Below are positions 6,895-15,265 of a stretch of DNA of 42,672 bases, one piece after another (positions within the stretch are counted from its first letter, which is position 1; every line of letters starts with the position of its first letter). Both the position numbers and the translations under genes were made by a program. The notes beneath the pieces are model-generated. The model did not search any database and was not told the DNA's origin. It saw nothing but the letters and a program-made list of their open reading frames with translations. The DNA comes from DATDUW01 sp035290185 (GTDB lineage: Bacteria > Patescibacteriota > Patescibacteriia > UBA9934 > GWF2-40-263), in the NCBI GenBank assembly GCA_035290185.1, contig DATDUW010000016.1:1-42672 (forward strand), read 5' to 3'.

Positions 6895-7206
6895 ATGCCC
6901 TATTACGACAAACTCGTCCGCGACCGCATTCCGGAAATCATCCAGAAAAAAGGAGAAACTCCCGTCGTTCACGTTGCAGATGAGGCCGAATATCGCCGGC
7001 GTTTAAAAACAAAACTTCAGGAAGAAACTGAAGAATTTTTCGCCGCGGAAAATCTGGAAGAATTGGCTGATGTTCTCGAAGTTGTCTATGCCTTGCGCGA
7101 CCTTCTCACGCAAAATCCGAAGGAACTGGAAAAGGTCAGATTACAAAAACGAAAAGAGCGAGGGGGGTTTGAAGGACGAATTGTGTTGGAAGAAACATCT
7201 CCGTAA
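6895..7206 (+). CDS. MazG-like nucleotide pyrophosphohydrolase
   Basis: A 103-residue all-helical NTP pyrophosphatase of the phosphoribosyl-ATP pyrophosphohydrolase/MazG superfamily. The N-terminus YDKLVRDRIPEII is the hallmark of the small house-cleaning subfamily. The metal-binding Glu/Asp set is seen as LQEETEEFF near residues 41-49 and EELADVLEVV near 55-64. It is expected to hydrolyse non-canonical or excess nucleoside triphosphates to monophosphates. The ATG follows an AT-rich tract without a strong SD. It is monocistronic, followed by a terminator-like hairpin. Confidence 0.85.
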   Translation: MPYYDKLVRDRIPEIIQKKGETPVVHVADEAEYRRRLKTKLQEETEEFFAAENLEELADVLEVVYALRDLLTQNPKELEKVRLQKRKERGGFEGRIVLEETSP

Positions 7207-7227
7207 CAAAACTCGCCCAAAATAAAT

Positions 7228-7257
7228 TCCTTCCGAAACCCCGGAGGATGATTTTTT
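7228..7257 (+). terminator. Probable terminator
   Basis: TCCTTCCG pairs with CCGGAGGA (one mismatch, one wobble), followed by TGATTTTTT and a second T-run. It serves the MazG-like gene. Confidence 0.5.
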
Positions 7258-7271
7258 GTCTCTTTTTTTAC

Positions 7272-8765
7272 CTAGTGAGTGGGCCGGACCTTTTTCGTTA
7301 CATTGAACCCGAGATACTTCCCCAACATGAGCCGCGTCTGAGCATCAATGGCCGGGAAGGCACCGAAAACCGTAAAGGTTATCGGAACAAGAAGCCATTG
7401 GAGGAGCATAATAAAAGAAGCAAGCGGACGAACGGTCTTGGGGCGCGGCGGAAGCAGGGCTAGAGATAGGAACGCTGTGGCAAACACACCAAGCATGGCC
7501 AACCGCATGATCCACTCCAACGTAAATGGGGCTATTTGAATAAGGGCTTCCCCATTATTGCGCGCCACGTAGAATGGAAGTCTGCCAAGAAAAAAGATAA
7601 GAATGGGAGCAGTCGCCCACGTGTACATCCCCTCCGTGTGGTTCCACAAATACCGAATTTTCTTTCGCCAGGGGATAATAGAATCCTTCCGAAAGGCTTC
7701 CACCATAACCGGGAAATGTTCCACGCCCCAGGCCCAACGACGCTGCTGGCGGTAAAGGGCGGTCAAACTTTCCCAATACGTCCCTCCCACGACTGTATCC
7801 ATGGAAACAGGAAGAAACAGAGGAACAACCCGATAATGTCCGTGATAATGGAGAAATCCCTGCAAAAAGATGCGGGAATCCTCGGAGACAACATCCTTCT
7901 GCCAAAATCCAACGTCAAGCAACATTTTCCAGGGCATGGAATGGGAAGAAAACGTCCATAGGCGATCAGGCCGCCCCAATTCCGTCATGAGCCAGAAGGT
8001 CGTTCCAAAAGCAGCGACACGTACCGGTGCTGTAGCCGTCCAAATATTGTTGGAAAAAAGCGCGACCGGCTGATAAGAGGCATGGAGTGGATCGGGAACG
8101 GTCAGATAGAGATACGTAAGATAGGAAAAATAATGGGGATGGACCGCGATATCGACGTCGAAAGCCGAGACCACGACGTCCTCGGGTCGAAGATCCGGCT
8201 CTTCTCGCTCCAAAATTTCCTTCACGGTGCGACCAGAAAAATGTAAATTCGATCCCTTCCCTGGAATTTCCCCAGGAAGATCCTTGGGGTGTTCTGTAAT
8301 AATGAGACGTCGAAACGTTTTTCCAAACTCCTTTTCCATGACTGCGGCCGCGGCCAGAAATCGCTCATGGTCCCGCTCTTCCCCGGCCAGAACAATGATC
8401 AATCGATCTTTCGGATAGGCCGAATCGCACAAGGACTGGAAGGCTGCACGGATAACGGAAACATCTTCCTTATAGGTCGGCAGAAAAACCAGATGGATGA
8501 TTTGCTCCCATCCTTTCTCTTTCCGAACACGGCTCGCCCAGTCTATTCGGATAGTCTTTCGATACTCCCTCCAGGATGCAGCCAAAAAAACAACGAAATA
8601 GGTCACCCGAAACAACCAGTAAAGATCAAAAACAATGATGAGAACCACGGCGGCTGACGGAGCAAAAAAAGAGAGGGCAACCGCCAAGGCGAAGGTTCCC
8701 CAGATAAACAGTCCTGGAACAATCTCCCACCGACGCAGAGTTCCGTGGGCGGAAGGGTTTGACAC
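7272..8765 (-). CDS. Membrane glycosyltransferase family 2
   Basis: A processive-type GT2 enzyme related to cellulose synthase-like proteins. Two N-terminal membrane helices (about residues 20-65) are followed by a cytosolic catalytic domain. That domain has LVFLPTYKED, the metal-binding Asp in SAFDVDIAVHP, the acceptor Asp in VVSEDSRIF and the QxxRW-type motif QQRRWAWG. Three or four further helices follow. It probably polymerises or transfers a sugar across the membrane for surface polysaccharide. The start is uncertain: the GTG at 8765 avoids overlap with the upstream gene (end 8809); an ATG at 8870 would overlap it by 60 bases. It is the last gene of a four-gene minus-strand cluster. Confidence 0.85.
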   Translation of the reverse strand: MSNPSAHGTLRRWEIVPGLFIWGTFALAVALSFFAPSAAVVLIIVFDLYWLFRVTYFVVFLAASWREYRKTIRIDWASRVRKEKGWEQIIHLVFLPTYKEDVSVIRAAFQSLCDSAYPKDRLIIVLAGEERDHERFLAAAAVMEKEFGKTFRRLIITEHPKDLPGEIPGKGSNLHFSGRTVKEILEREEPDLRPEDVVVSAFDVDIAVHPHYFSYLTYLYLTVPDPLHASYQPVALFSNNIWTATAPVRVAAFGTTFWLMTELGRPDRLWTFSSHSMPWKMLLDVGFWQKDVVSEDSRIFLQGFLHYHGHYRVVPLFLPVSMDTVVGGTYWESLTALYRQQRRWAWGVEHFPVMVEAFRKDSIIPWRKKIRYLWNHTEGMYTWATAPILIFFLGRLPFYVARNNGEALIQIAPFTLEWIMRLAMLGVFATAFLSLALLPPRPKTVRPLASFIMLLQWLLVPITFTVFGAFPAIDAQTRLMLGKYLGFNVTKKVRPTH

Positions 8766-8808
8766 AAAAAGAAGTGAGGACTCAAGAGAGATTAATAGGG
8801 GGGTCTGT

Positions 8809-9504
8809 TCACGACGGGGGTTGATCGGAAGAGGATCCCCTCTCCAGCCGGTCCAGAAGCCGACCCGCATAATCACGACCACCCAAACCGAAGGCAATGC
8901 CCCCGGCAAGCGCGAACATAAGGACAAACCCCATAAAGAGGATCTGAACCAATTGTTCCGCAATCCGAAGTTGATTTAAGGCTGCCAGAAACGTAAAAAG
9001 GAGAATCGCCCACCGGGCCAAACCGGAAAGGAGATCAGGCGATGCCAAGTGGCCTGCCTCTGCCGCAAAACGAACAACACGCCGCACGGCCGTCGCGACA
9101 GCAAGTCCAATGAGAACGATCAGGACGGCAATAACGACATTGGGAACGTAGAGCGCCACCTGCTTGAGATAATCCGTAACCTGATTCCACCCCAGAATGT
9201 CAGTCGCGGCCACAAGAGCCACAATCACCAGAAACCATTTGACGATCCATCCAAACACGGCCCCCACGCGCAAATGGATGCCATATCGCTCAACGGCCTG
9301 GGACACCTCAAATCTCCGAGCGAGCTCATCCGCACGAAGCAGGATGAAAATCCGTTCCACAACACGCTGAAGCACAAAGGCCGCGGCAATGCCAATCAAA
9401 AAGACGACAGCGGCTGCCACAATCGTCGGGACCGCTTTCACAAATGGCCCACCCACCTCAAATAGAACTTGCTGAAAAACGTCTGTATTCAAATCTTTTC
9501 CCAT
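8809..9504 (-). CDS. MscS-related conserved TM-helix protein
   Basis: A small integral membrane protein with about five hydrophobic segments, including VPTIVAAAVVFLIGIAAAFV near the N-terminus and VPNVVIAVLIVLIGLAVATA in the middle. This matches the conserved TM-helix repeat family related to mechanosensitive channels. The last segment (FVLMFALAGGIAFGLGGRDYAGRLLDRL) is the Gly/Ala-rich pore-helix type seen in MscS. The large cytosolic MscS beta/alpha-beta cage is missing, so gating cannot be assumed. The start is either the ATG at 9504 or a TTG at 9519 that has a weak AGGA upstream. It lies between tsaB and the glycosyltransferase in the same direction. Confidence 0.75.
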   Translation of the reverse strand: MGKDLNTDVFQQVLFEVGGPFVKAVPTIVAAAVVFLIGIAAAFVLQRVVERIFILLRADELARRFEVSQAVERYGIHLRVGAVFGWIVKWFLVIVALVAATDILGWNQVTDYLKQVALYVPNVVIAVLIVLIGLAVATAVRRVVRFAAEAGHLASPDLLSGLARWAILLFTFLAALNQLRIAEQLVQILFMGFVLMFALAGGIAFGLGGRDYAGRLLDRLERGSSSDQPPS

Positions 9505-9531
9505 AGATAGGGTGTTCAAAGAAAAAAATTC

Positions 9532-9954
9532 CTAGATGAGAGGACGGTTTCGTCGAAGCGTAATATGGGCAGGACGGTCATAAACAGGCTGGACAAAGGT
9601 CCCGGGAGGTGCCTTCCCCAAATCCTCCGGCCAAGACGGGCTTTCCATAAGGTCGCGTAAGGGGCGCCGCTCGGAATTTTCCCATCCGAGGATCGGAAGG
9701 TTTCGAACAAAAGACAGGCCGTTCATCATCGTCACGGCCAAACGGGTGGACGTAAAGGACCCAGGACCCGTAATAACAACGACTCCATCCAAATCCGCTG
9801 TTGTCTTTCCAATATGCGCCAGGACTTCTTGCGTCAAAAAAAGCATTTTTTCCGGAGCAGACTGAAACGTTTTGCAGGCAAGCAATTTTCCATTGTACTC
9901 TGCCAACCCGATTTCGACCGTACCCAAATCCTGGGCCATGAGAAAAAGGACCAT
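9532..9954 (-). CDS. tsaB: TsaB-like t6A biosynthesis protein, short form
   Basis: Partner of TsaD in making N6-threonylcarbamoyladenosine at position 37 of ANN-decoding tRNAs. The characteristic stretch VVVITGPGSFTSTRLAVTMM (about residues 58-77) matches the TsaB GPGSFTGLR motif, and the N-terminal strand pair (EIGLAEYNGKLL) fits the ASKHA fold. At 140 residues it is much shorter than usual TsaB (about 220). The second half is reduced to a stub ending FVQPVYDRP, and the usual N-terminal Asp-Thr-Ser motif is not recognisable. It starts 14 bases after the regulator upstream. The assignment is good; a complete activity is less certain. Confidence 0.75.
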   Translation of the reverse strand: MVLFLMAQDLGTVEIGLAEYNGKLLACKTFQSAPEKMLFLTQEVLAHIGKTTADLDGVVVITGPGSFTSTRLAVTMMNGLSFVRNLPILGWENSERRPLRDLMESPSWPEDLGKAPPGTFVQPVYDRPAHITLRRNRPLI

Positions 9955-9968
9955 AGAGAACGCTTCTC

Positions 9969-10625
9969 TTACCGCGCCGCCGCCGGATCAACACCTGTCA
10001 CTTGAAGCCGGTCAACCATAACCACCTTCTCTCCTTCGAGAATAGAAAAAAGAAACCGATCCGTTATCTGCCGACGATACTGAAATTCGTCGCGTGACAT
10101 AAGCGTGTAGTTGATTTCACAACCCATTTCTTCCTCAAACGCCATAACAACCTTTTGAAGCGGGTTTTGGGCAATACTCCCGATAATAAGCAGATCCGTC
10201 GGAACCGTGGCGTTATCCACGAACCTCCCTGTAAAAATCAAAACATCTACCTCCCCGTTGGCTTGAATCTCTTGAACAAGACTCTGTTTCAAAAGGATGT
10301 GAACCTTTTTAAAAAAACCCTTCAAGTCATGCGAAAGAAGGAAATTTTCATTCAGTCCATAAAACCTTTTCCGATCTGCAAGAGATTTTGGACGACGTAT
10401 AGACCCATCTTCCACTGCGGCTCCTGGAAATCCTTTATCATCCAAAAACCCGAGATCCACCAAATTTTTTAATTCTCTTCGAATGGAATTTAATTGTGTA
10501 TTCAAGCGACGTGTCAATTCCCGAACGTAAAAAGTCTTGTCGGGATTCTGGAAAAAAAGAGTGAGCAATCGCGCCCTTGTTTTTGATCCAAAAAGCTGTT
10601 CAAGACGGAATCCCGATGGTTTCAT
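9969..10625 (-). CDS. Winged-helix regulator with nucleotidyltransferase-like domain
   Basis: A 218-residue two-domain protein. Residues about 1-75 form an ArsR/MarR-like winged helix (EQLFGSKTRARLLTLFF, then FYVRELTRRLNTQLNSIRREL as the recognition helix). Residues about 95-205 resemble a minimal nucleotidyltransferase fold (VDVLIFTGRFVDNA, VPTDLLIIG, GCEINYTLMSRDEF). This pairing recurs in Patescibacteria and archaea. The start was placed at the ATG at 10625, where the conserved sequence begins. An ATG at 10658 would give a nearly leaderless transcript from the divergent promoter. It lies opposite the large pseudophosphatase gene and may control it. Confidence 0.75.
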   Translation of the reverse strand: MKPSGFRLEQLFGSKTRARLLTLFFQNPDKTFYVRELTRRLNTQLNSIRRELKNLVDLGFLDDKGFPGAAVEDGSIRRPKSLADRKRFYGLNENFLLSHDLKGFFKKVHILLKQSLVQEIQANGEVDVLIFTGRFVDNATVPTDLLIIGSIAQNPLQKVVMAFEEEMGCEINYTLMSRDEFQYRRQITDRFLFSILEGEKVVMVDRLQVTGVDPAAAR

Positions 10626-10650
10626 AAAAAGGAAGAGGGAGGGGCGTTTC

Positions 10651-10678
10651 AATTGCATGGAAATGCAACTTAGTATAA
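10651..10678. promoter_or_regulatory. Divergent promoter with inverted repeat
   Basis: A perfect TATAAT lies at 10673-10678 on the plus strand, and TATACT overlaps it on the minus strand (10675-10670). Just beside it is the inverted repeat TTGCAT-GGAA-ATGCAA. The layout fits one regulator site serving both directions, with the winged-helix protein as an obvious candidate. Confidence 0.5.
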
Positions 10679-10716
10679 TGTACCTGAAAAGGAGGAAAAA
10701 GAGCAATATCCGATCC

Positions 10717-12915
10717 ATGTCCGGTATGACGGTCTCCTCCGTTCAACTCAAAATAGCGCGCCTGGACGGGCCTGCCGGTTCGTTTGTTTTTAACAAAGAA
10801 ATCCGAGAACCTTCCGGATGGCTGTTTGGTATTTTTCCATCCCATCCCTTTTCTGAAGCGATCCAGTCCGCGATCGGCCTGATTCTAAACACCTTAGAGG
10901 AAACAGCCGAAAATCCGGAAGTCCGAGAAAGCCAACATCTTTTTGAATGCCTTCTCCAACGCCTAAACGAAACCGTGGCAGAAGCGTCGCTTTCCTTCCC
11001 GGTTTCTGCTTCACCTTCCGATTTTCGAATCGTCGTCGGCCTAGCAACAGAAAACAAACTTTTTCTTTCGGGAACAGGGGAAACATCGACCCTCTTTCTC
11101 CACCGGCTTCCGGATGAACGTTTTCAAGTTTTCAATCTCTCTCGTGGCCTTCAAACGGAAAGTGGCCTTCCATCTTGGGAAAAAATCTTTGCCGTGGCCC
11201 TGGAAGGAGATCTCTCCCCGGGAGATGTCTTCTGCGCTTCCAATCTTCAACTCCAACAAGAAATCCCGGCTGATGAACTTCATGCTGCTTTGACGACTCT
11301 GCCGCCGCAAGGAGCCTCGGCCCAAATCCGCCAATTTTTTCCAGCAGAGACGGATTGTGCTCTCTTCATCCTCAAAGTTCAGGCGCTTGGAGACGAGCAT
11401 TTCCTCCCTTTTGAATCTGAAGCGGACGAATCCGCGGCTGCATCCTTGTCTCGTTTACAAGAGGAAAGAAAACAAACCGCGCGCGTGCTGGCAGACCAGC
11501 GACCCACAATCCCGGCCTCCTTTTTCCGTTTGGTTGCAACCTATGGGGAACGCCTAAAACGAACGTCGCGTGGTCTATGGCGTGGACCCATCCGCCGAGC
11601 AGCTTCCTTTGGGTTGTTGGCAACGTTGCGTGGGCTTTCTTCCGTTATTCGGGTGTTTCAGCGGACGTTTTCGGCCAATCGATCATTCCAACGCAAAACC
11701 GCCCCGGCTCCCGCCCACCCGGATCGTCTCCGGCGCGGATTACGAATGCGCTTTTCCCTCATTGCAAACCATTTCAAACACCTTCCGCGCGCGACACAAT
11801 GGACCTTTGTCGGAGCTGTTTTCCTTTGTCTCATTCTGATCTTCAGTGTGCGCGCCGCTGCCCGTTCCCAGGCCCACAAAGCTGCCGAACAGGCGTTTCT
11901 CCAAGCTGTCAGCGCCGTCGAAGGCAAGCGCGACGAAGCGGCTGCGGCTTTCATCTACAAAGACCTCCAGAAAGCCGCTTCCTCTTTGTCAGAAGCCTTC
12001 GCTCTCCTGCCGTCCATTCCGATAAAAATTGAGGGAGAAAAAGAACGTGTAGACACGCTCCAAAAAGAATTAGAAGGAATGCAAAAAAGGGCTCAAAAAA
12101 TAACATCCCTTTCCAATCCCGCACTCCTCGCCGACCTCTCAAGTTTGTCTCCCGATCTTTCCGCGACGTCCTTGGCCTGGGACGGTAAGACCCTTATTGC
12201 AGCTGGCAACGACCGTCGTTGGTATGTTCTCAAGGATCGCAAGCAATGGGAACGAATGGAAATGCCGGAACCCCTTCCTCTTTCCGAACGCCTTTCTTCC
12301 GATGACGGAACCGTCTATGCCCTCCATACACCAGGATCCGTCTCTCTTTGGCAAGCCTCTTCAAAAATCGGGAATGCGTCCATTATCTCCGCTGCTGAAG
12401 GACATACATGGAAAAACGTCTTTGCGTATGCGGATCGCCTTTACCTCTTGGATCAGCAGACGGGAGGAAATGCCCCGAAAATTTCCATCCTGCGTTCCAA
12501 TCGTTCCGGTTCTTCCCTGTCCCAACCCGCCCCCTGGCTCAAGACCAACACGACCGACCTCTCCGATGCCGTGGCGTTGGCCGTGGACGGAACCGTTCTT
12601 GTCCTAAAAAAAGATGGAAAAATCGTTCGTTTTGTGAGCGGCAGCGAGGTTTCCTGGCCTCAAAAGAGTGTGGAGCCGGCCATCGCGAATGCCGTCGCAA
12701 TTCAAACGAGCGCGGCGGATGATTTCATCTCCCTTCTCGACTCGGAGTCAGGACGTTTAGTCGTTTTTCACAAGGAAACAGGCGCTCTTGAAATCCAATA
12801 TCAAAGCGAGGTCTTCAAAGGTGCCTCAGATTTTATTGTGGATTTGGAACGGAAGGAACTACTTGTCTTGAACGGATCAAAAATTTATAGCATTGCAGCC
12901 AGTTATCTAAAGTAA
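10717..12915 (+). CDS. PP2C-like pseudophosphatase membrane protein with propeller-like C-terminus
   Basis: A 732-residue protein of three parts. Residues about 1-220 look like a PP2C (PPM) phosphatase fold: SSVQLKIARLDGPAGSF at the start, FRIVVGLATENKLFLSGTGETSTLFL in the middle, then LSPGDVFCAS. The metal-binding DGxGG block is replaced (WLFGIFPSHPF), so catalysis is unlikely. Residues about 375-400 form one membrane helix (TFVGAVFLCLILIFSV), followed by a short coiled region. From about 450 on there are repeated beta blades (LAWDGKTLIAAGNDRRWYVL, VALAVDGTVLVLKKDGKIV) that read as a propeller. It probably senses something outside the cell. A GGAGG lies 21 bases before the ATG, an unusually long spacing. 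Confidence 0.75.
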   Translation: MSGMTVSSVQLKIARLDGPAGSFVFNKEIREPSGWLFGIFPSHPFSEAIQSAIGLILNTLEETAENPEVRESQHLFECLLQRLNETVAEASLSFPVSASPSDFRIVVGLATENKLFLSGTGETSTLFLHRLPDERFQVFNLSRGLQTESGLPSWEKIFAVALEGDLSPGDVFCASNLQLQQEIPADELHAALTTLPPQGASAQIRQFFPAETDCALFILKVQALGDEHFLPFESEADESAAASLSRLQEERKQTARVLADQRPTIPASFFRLVATYGERLKRTSRGLWRGPIRRAASFGLLATLRGLSSVIRVFQRTFSANRSFQRKTAPAPAHPDRLRRGLRMRFSLIANHFKHLPRATQWTFVGAVFLCLILIFSVRAAARSQAHKAAEQAFLQAVSAVEGKRDEAAAAFIYKDLQKAASSLSEAFALLPSIPIKIEGEKERVDTLQKELEGMQKRAQKITSLSNPALLADLSSLSPDLSATSLAWDGKTLIAAGNDRRWYVLKDRKQWERMEMPEPLPLSERLSSDDGTVYALHTPGSVSLWQASSKIGNASIISAAEGHTWKNVFAYADRLYLLDQQTGGNAPKISILRSNRSGSSLSQPAPWLKTNTTDLSDAVALAVDGTVLVLKKDGKIVRFVSGSEVSWPQKSVEPAIANAVAIQTSAADDFISLLDSESGRLVVFHKETGALEIQYQSEVFKGASDFIVDLERKELLVLNGSKIYSIAASYLK

Positions 12916-12943
12916 AACGGTTGAGTGGAAGACATAAAAAATT

Positions 12944-13966
12944 ATGGCTCTCTCAAAAAAAGAAAAAGAAATTCTGTCATCAATTCACGTGGCGTCCGAG
13001 AATGACCCAAACAAGCCAGAATTTCCTGCGGATGATCCCCGATTTCCCGCAACCCCAACCTATAAAATAGACGTCCCTGGTTTTTCAAATGTCTGGTTAA
13101 AAGACGAAAGTTTTAACCCAACGGGAACGCACAAAGACCGTATGGCTTGGGAGATCATCGTGACCTATCGTGATTTTCTCATCGCAAAAAAAATGGGCCG
13201 GGTCAAGAATCCTCTGCCCACGATGTCCATCATCTCATCGGGATCGGCTGCCATTGCCATCCAAACCCAATTAAAAAAATATCGACTGCCAGATCTCCGT
13301 GTTTTAGTTGACACGAATATCCGTCGAGAAATCCTCCCGTCGATGAAAAAAATTGGATGTAGAATCTTTCAAACAAATTTGGGCAAAAAACCCCTCTTTT
13401 GGAAAGATATTTTGACCTTAACCAAGAACCCAAGGGGTTTTGACATAACTTCAAGTGAAGCGCTGGATCCAACAACGAGATTTTATGATTGGTTAAGTTA
13501 TGAAATCATTAATTCTTCCCCGGAGTATTGTTTCATCCCTTTCGGAACAGGAAATTTATTCGAAAATGTCCTGAACATAAACAAAAAAGAGCTCTCAACA
13601 CAAAATCATGATCCAAGATTCAAAGGAGATATTGAACAATTAAGAAGGTGCCATTTTTTGGGGGCAACAACCGATTCTCCAAAATCAAAAGCAGAGAAAC
13701 TCTATTCACCCCATTTGCCTTTTGTTCATTACGATGAGCCGTGGATAAGACTTTATCGGTATGCCGGTTTTTGCGGTCCGGAGTCCAACGTCTATGTGAT
13801 AAAAGAATCCTTCTTAGATCAAGCAATACAACTGGCGGAAACCCAAAAAATAAATTTTGAACCTTCAGGAATTGCCGGATTGGCCCTCCTTCTTCAAAGG
13901 AGAAAGACCATTCCTAAACAGAAAAAAATTCTCATTGTGAATACAGGAAAAACCAAGTATCCCTAA
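12944..13966 (+). CDS. PLP-dependent enzyme, threonine synthase-like
   Basis: A fold-type II pyridoxal-phosphate enzyme of 340 residues. The PLP-binding Lys lies in KDESFNPTGTHKDR (about residues 53-66), matching the threonine synthase/cysteine synthase pattern. The substrate-side Ser/Gly loop is seen as ISSGSAAIAI and the phosphate-binding loop as PFGTGNLFENV. The C-terminal EPSGIAGLALLL is also typical. The reaction (threonine synthesis, cysteate or cysteine chemistry) cannot be decided. It follows the pseudophosphatase by 28 bases in the same direction. Its sequence is visibly AT-richer than its neighbours with more A-ending codons, suggesting a separate origin. Confidence 0.8.
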   Translation: MALSKKEKEILSSIHVASENDPNKPEFPADDPRFPATPTYKIDVPGFSNVWLKDESFNPTGTHKDRMAWEIIVTYRDFLIAKKMGRVKNPLPTMSIISSGSAAIAIQTQLKKYRLPDLRVLVDTNIRREILPSMKKIGCRIFQTNLGKKPLFWKDILTLTKNPRGFDITSSEALDPTTRFYDWLSYEIINSSPEYCFIPFGTGNLFENVLNINKKELSTQNHDPRFKGDIEQLRRCHFLGATTDSPKSKAEKLYSPHLPFVHYDEPWIRLYRYAGFCGPESNVYVIKESFLDQAIQLAETQKINFEPSGIAGLALLLQRRKTIPKQKKILIVNTGKTKYP

Positions 13967-13991
13967 ACCAGCAGCGAACATGTTTCCCCTC

Positions 13992-14024
13992 AAAAAAACC
14001 CCGCCAGCGACGGGGTTTTCTTTT
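13992..14024. terminator. Bidirectional terminator between convergent genes
   Basis: AACCCCG pairs with CGGGGTT around CCAGCGA, with seven A's before and TTTTCTTTT after. It separates the plus-strand PLP gene from minus-strand rplL. Confidence 0.85.
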
Positions 14025-14034
14025 CGGGTTGGGT

Positions 14035-14436
14035 TTACTTAAGGGTGACTGTTCCGCCGGCTTCTTCGAGTTTCTTTTTCATCTCTTCAGCCGCGGCCTT
14101 ATCCACGCCTTCTTTCACGATCTTGGGCGCGCCATCGGCCAAATCCTTAGTTTCCTTCAAGCCGAGGCCGGTCAGTTCGCGTAACACTTTAATCACAGAG
14201 ATCTTGTTGCCGCCCGCGCTCGTCAATTCGACGGAAAAGGATGTCTTCTCTTCAGCGACCGGGGCTGCGACCGGGGCTGCGGCCATCATCATCGCCGGAG
14301 CCGCCGCACTAACACCAAACTTTTCCTCAAACACCTTCACGAGTTCGGAAAGGTCGAGAACGGACATTTTTTCGATCTGTTCGACAAGGGTTTTGAACTT
14401 CTCTGGCACTTCGACGGTCTTTTGTTCGTCGGACAT
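14035..14436 (-). CDS. rplL: 50S ribosomal protein L7/L12
   Basis: The multi-copy stalk protein that recruits translation factors to the ribosome. All parts are present in 133 residues: the N-terminal dimerisation helices (VEQIEKMSVLDLSELVKVFE), an Ala/Pro/Met-rich hinge around residues 45-62, and the C-terminal factor-binding domain with KISVIKVLRELTGLGLKETKDL. It follows rplJ by 62 bases, the standard rplJ-rplL order, and ends against a strong terminator. Expression is expected to be controlled together with rplJ through the L10 leader. Confidence 0.98.
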   Translation of the reverse strand: MSDEQKTVEVPEKFKTLVEQIEKMSVLDLSELVKVFEEKFGVSAAAPAMMMAAAPVAAPVAEEKTSFSVELTSAGGNKISVIKVLRELTGLGLKETKDLADGAPKIVKEGVDKAAAEEMKKKLEEAGGTVTLK

Positions 14437-14498
14437 AACTTTGAAAATTAGCCTTCCTTGCAGAAGAAAAATAATAAAAACGAATTGGGGAGACCGTT

Positions 14499-15035
14499 TT
14501 ACGCTGTCGCCTTCCCTTTTTCCTCCTGGATCGCGTGCAGGACTGTGACAAGCCCACGGATATTCCCCGCCAGCACATTCACGAACCCCGAAACCGGAGA
14601 TTGGATGGAACCCAGAACTCTGCCAAGCAATTCCCGTTTCCCGGGAAGGGCGGACAGATTCTTGACCTGTACGGCATCAATAGAGACATGCTCAAGGATG
14701 CCTCCCAAGAGCTTCATTTGATCCTTCTCCTTGGCCAAAGAGGCCAAAAGCCTTGCCCCAGCCACTTCGTCATCAAAGGAAAAGGCGGCCAGAATGCTCC
14801 CATCAAAAACGGATGGATCAAAACCAGAAATGCCGGCTTGATCCGCAGCAAGCTTCAGGATCGTCTTTTTGGCAACAGCGACGTCCACGCCCGCGGCCTT
14901 GCCCTTGGCACGCAAAGCATCCGCGTCCTTCATGGTGAATCCATGCACGGAAATAAAGGCGCCGCCTTTCATGCGACGAAACTTCTCTGTGAATTCCTCC
15001 ACGTCAGCTTCTTTTTGTTGGCGAGATTTCGCCAT
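14499..15035 (-). CDS. rplJ: 50S ribosomal protein L10
   Basis: Anchors the L7/L12 dimers to 23S rRNA at the base of the stalk. The N-terminal rRNA-binding domain is clear (EFTEKFRRMKGGAFISVHGFTM, LRAKGKAAGVDVAVAKKTIL). The C-terminal helix for L12 binding is degenerate in this lineage but hydrophobic and helical. The length of 178 residues is normal. A leader of about 220 bases with conserved L10-leader pairing precedes it, implying autoregulation. rplK and rplA, the usual upstream partners, are absent here; a UMP kinase gene takes their place. Confidence 0.97.
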   Translation of the reverse strand: MAKSRQQKEADVEEFTEKFRRMKGGAFISVHGFTMKDADALRAKGKAAGVDVAVAKKTILKLAADQAGISGFDPSVFDGSILAAFSFDDEVAGARLLASLAKEKDQMKLLGGILEHVSIDAVQVKNLSALPGKRELLGRVLGSIQSPVSGFVNVLAGNIRGLVTVLHAIQEEKGKATA

Positions 15036-15259
15036 AGAGATTCGACCTTTAAAATTCTGTCGCGCAAGAAGGTGGGTGCGTACCCTACCGCCTCCAACCT
15101 CTGCCCAACAAGACTAAATAAAAACTGCGACGAAGGGCCGCAGAACATGAATGGCCAAGCCATTCTTCCCTTCCGAAAAATCGGGGGGAATTTCGCCTCG
15201 ATGGGACTTATGTCCGGCCTTAAGGCCGGACCACCCATGGTCTGCGGCGATTCGATTGC
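15036..15259 (-). ncRNA. L10 (rplJL) leader RNA
   Basis: The minus-strand transcript between the promoter and rplJ folds into a closed structure. CCGCAGA (from 15247) pairs with TCTGCGG (ending 15138), as in known L10 leaders. Inside lie a perfect 20-base palindrome at 15212-15231 and a hairpin at 15149-15165 (GAATGGC/GCCATTC). Bound L10 or the L10-L12 complex would repress the operon; binding is inferred from family knowledge. Confidence 0.65.
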
Positions 15260-15265
15260 GAGAAT

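Noticed and set aside
15212..15231. The 20-base palindrome as a terminator of the UMP kinase gene.
   Set aside because: No T-run follows on the minus strand, and it lies inside the L10 leader downstream of a promoter.
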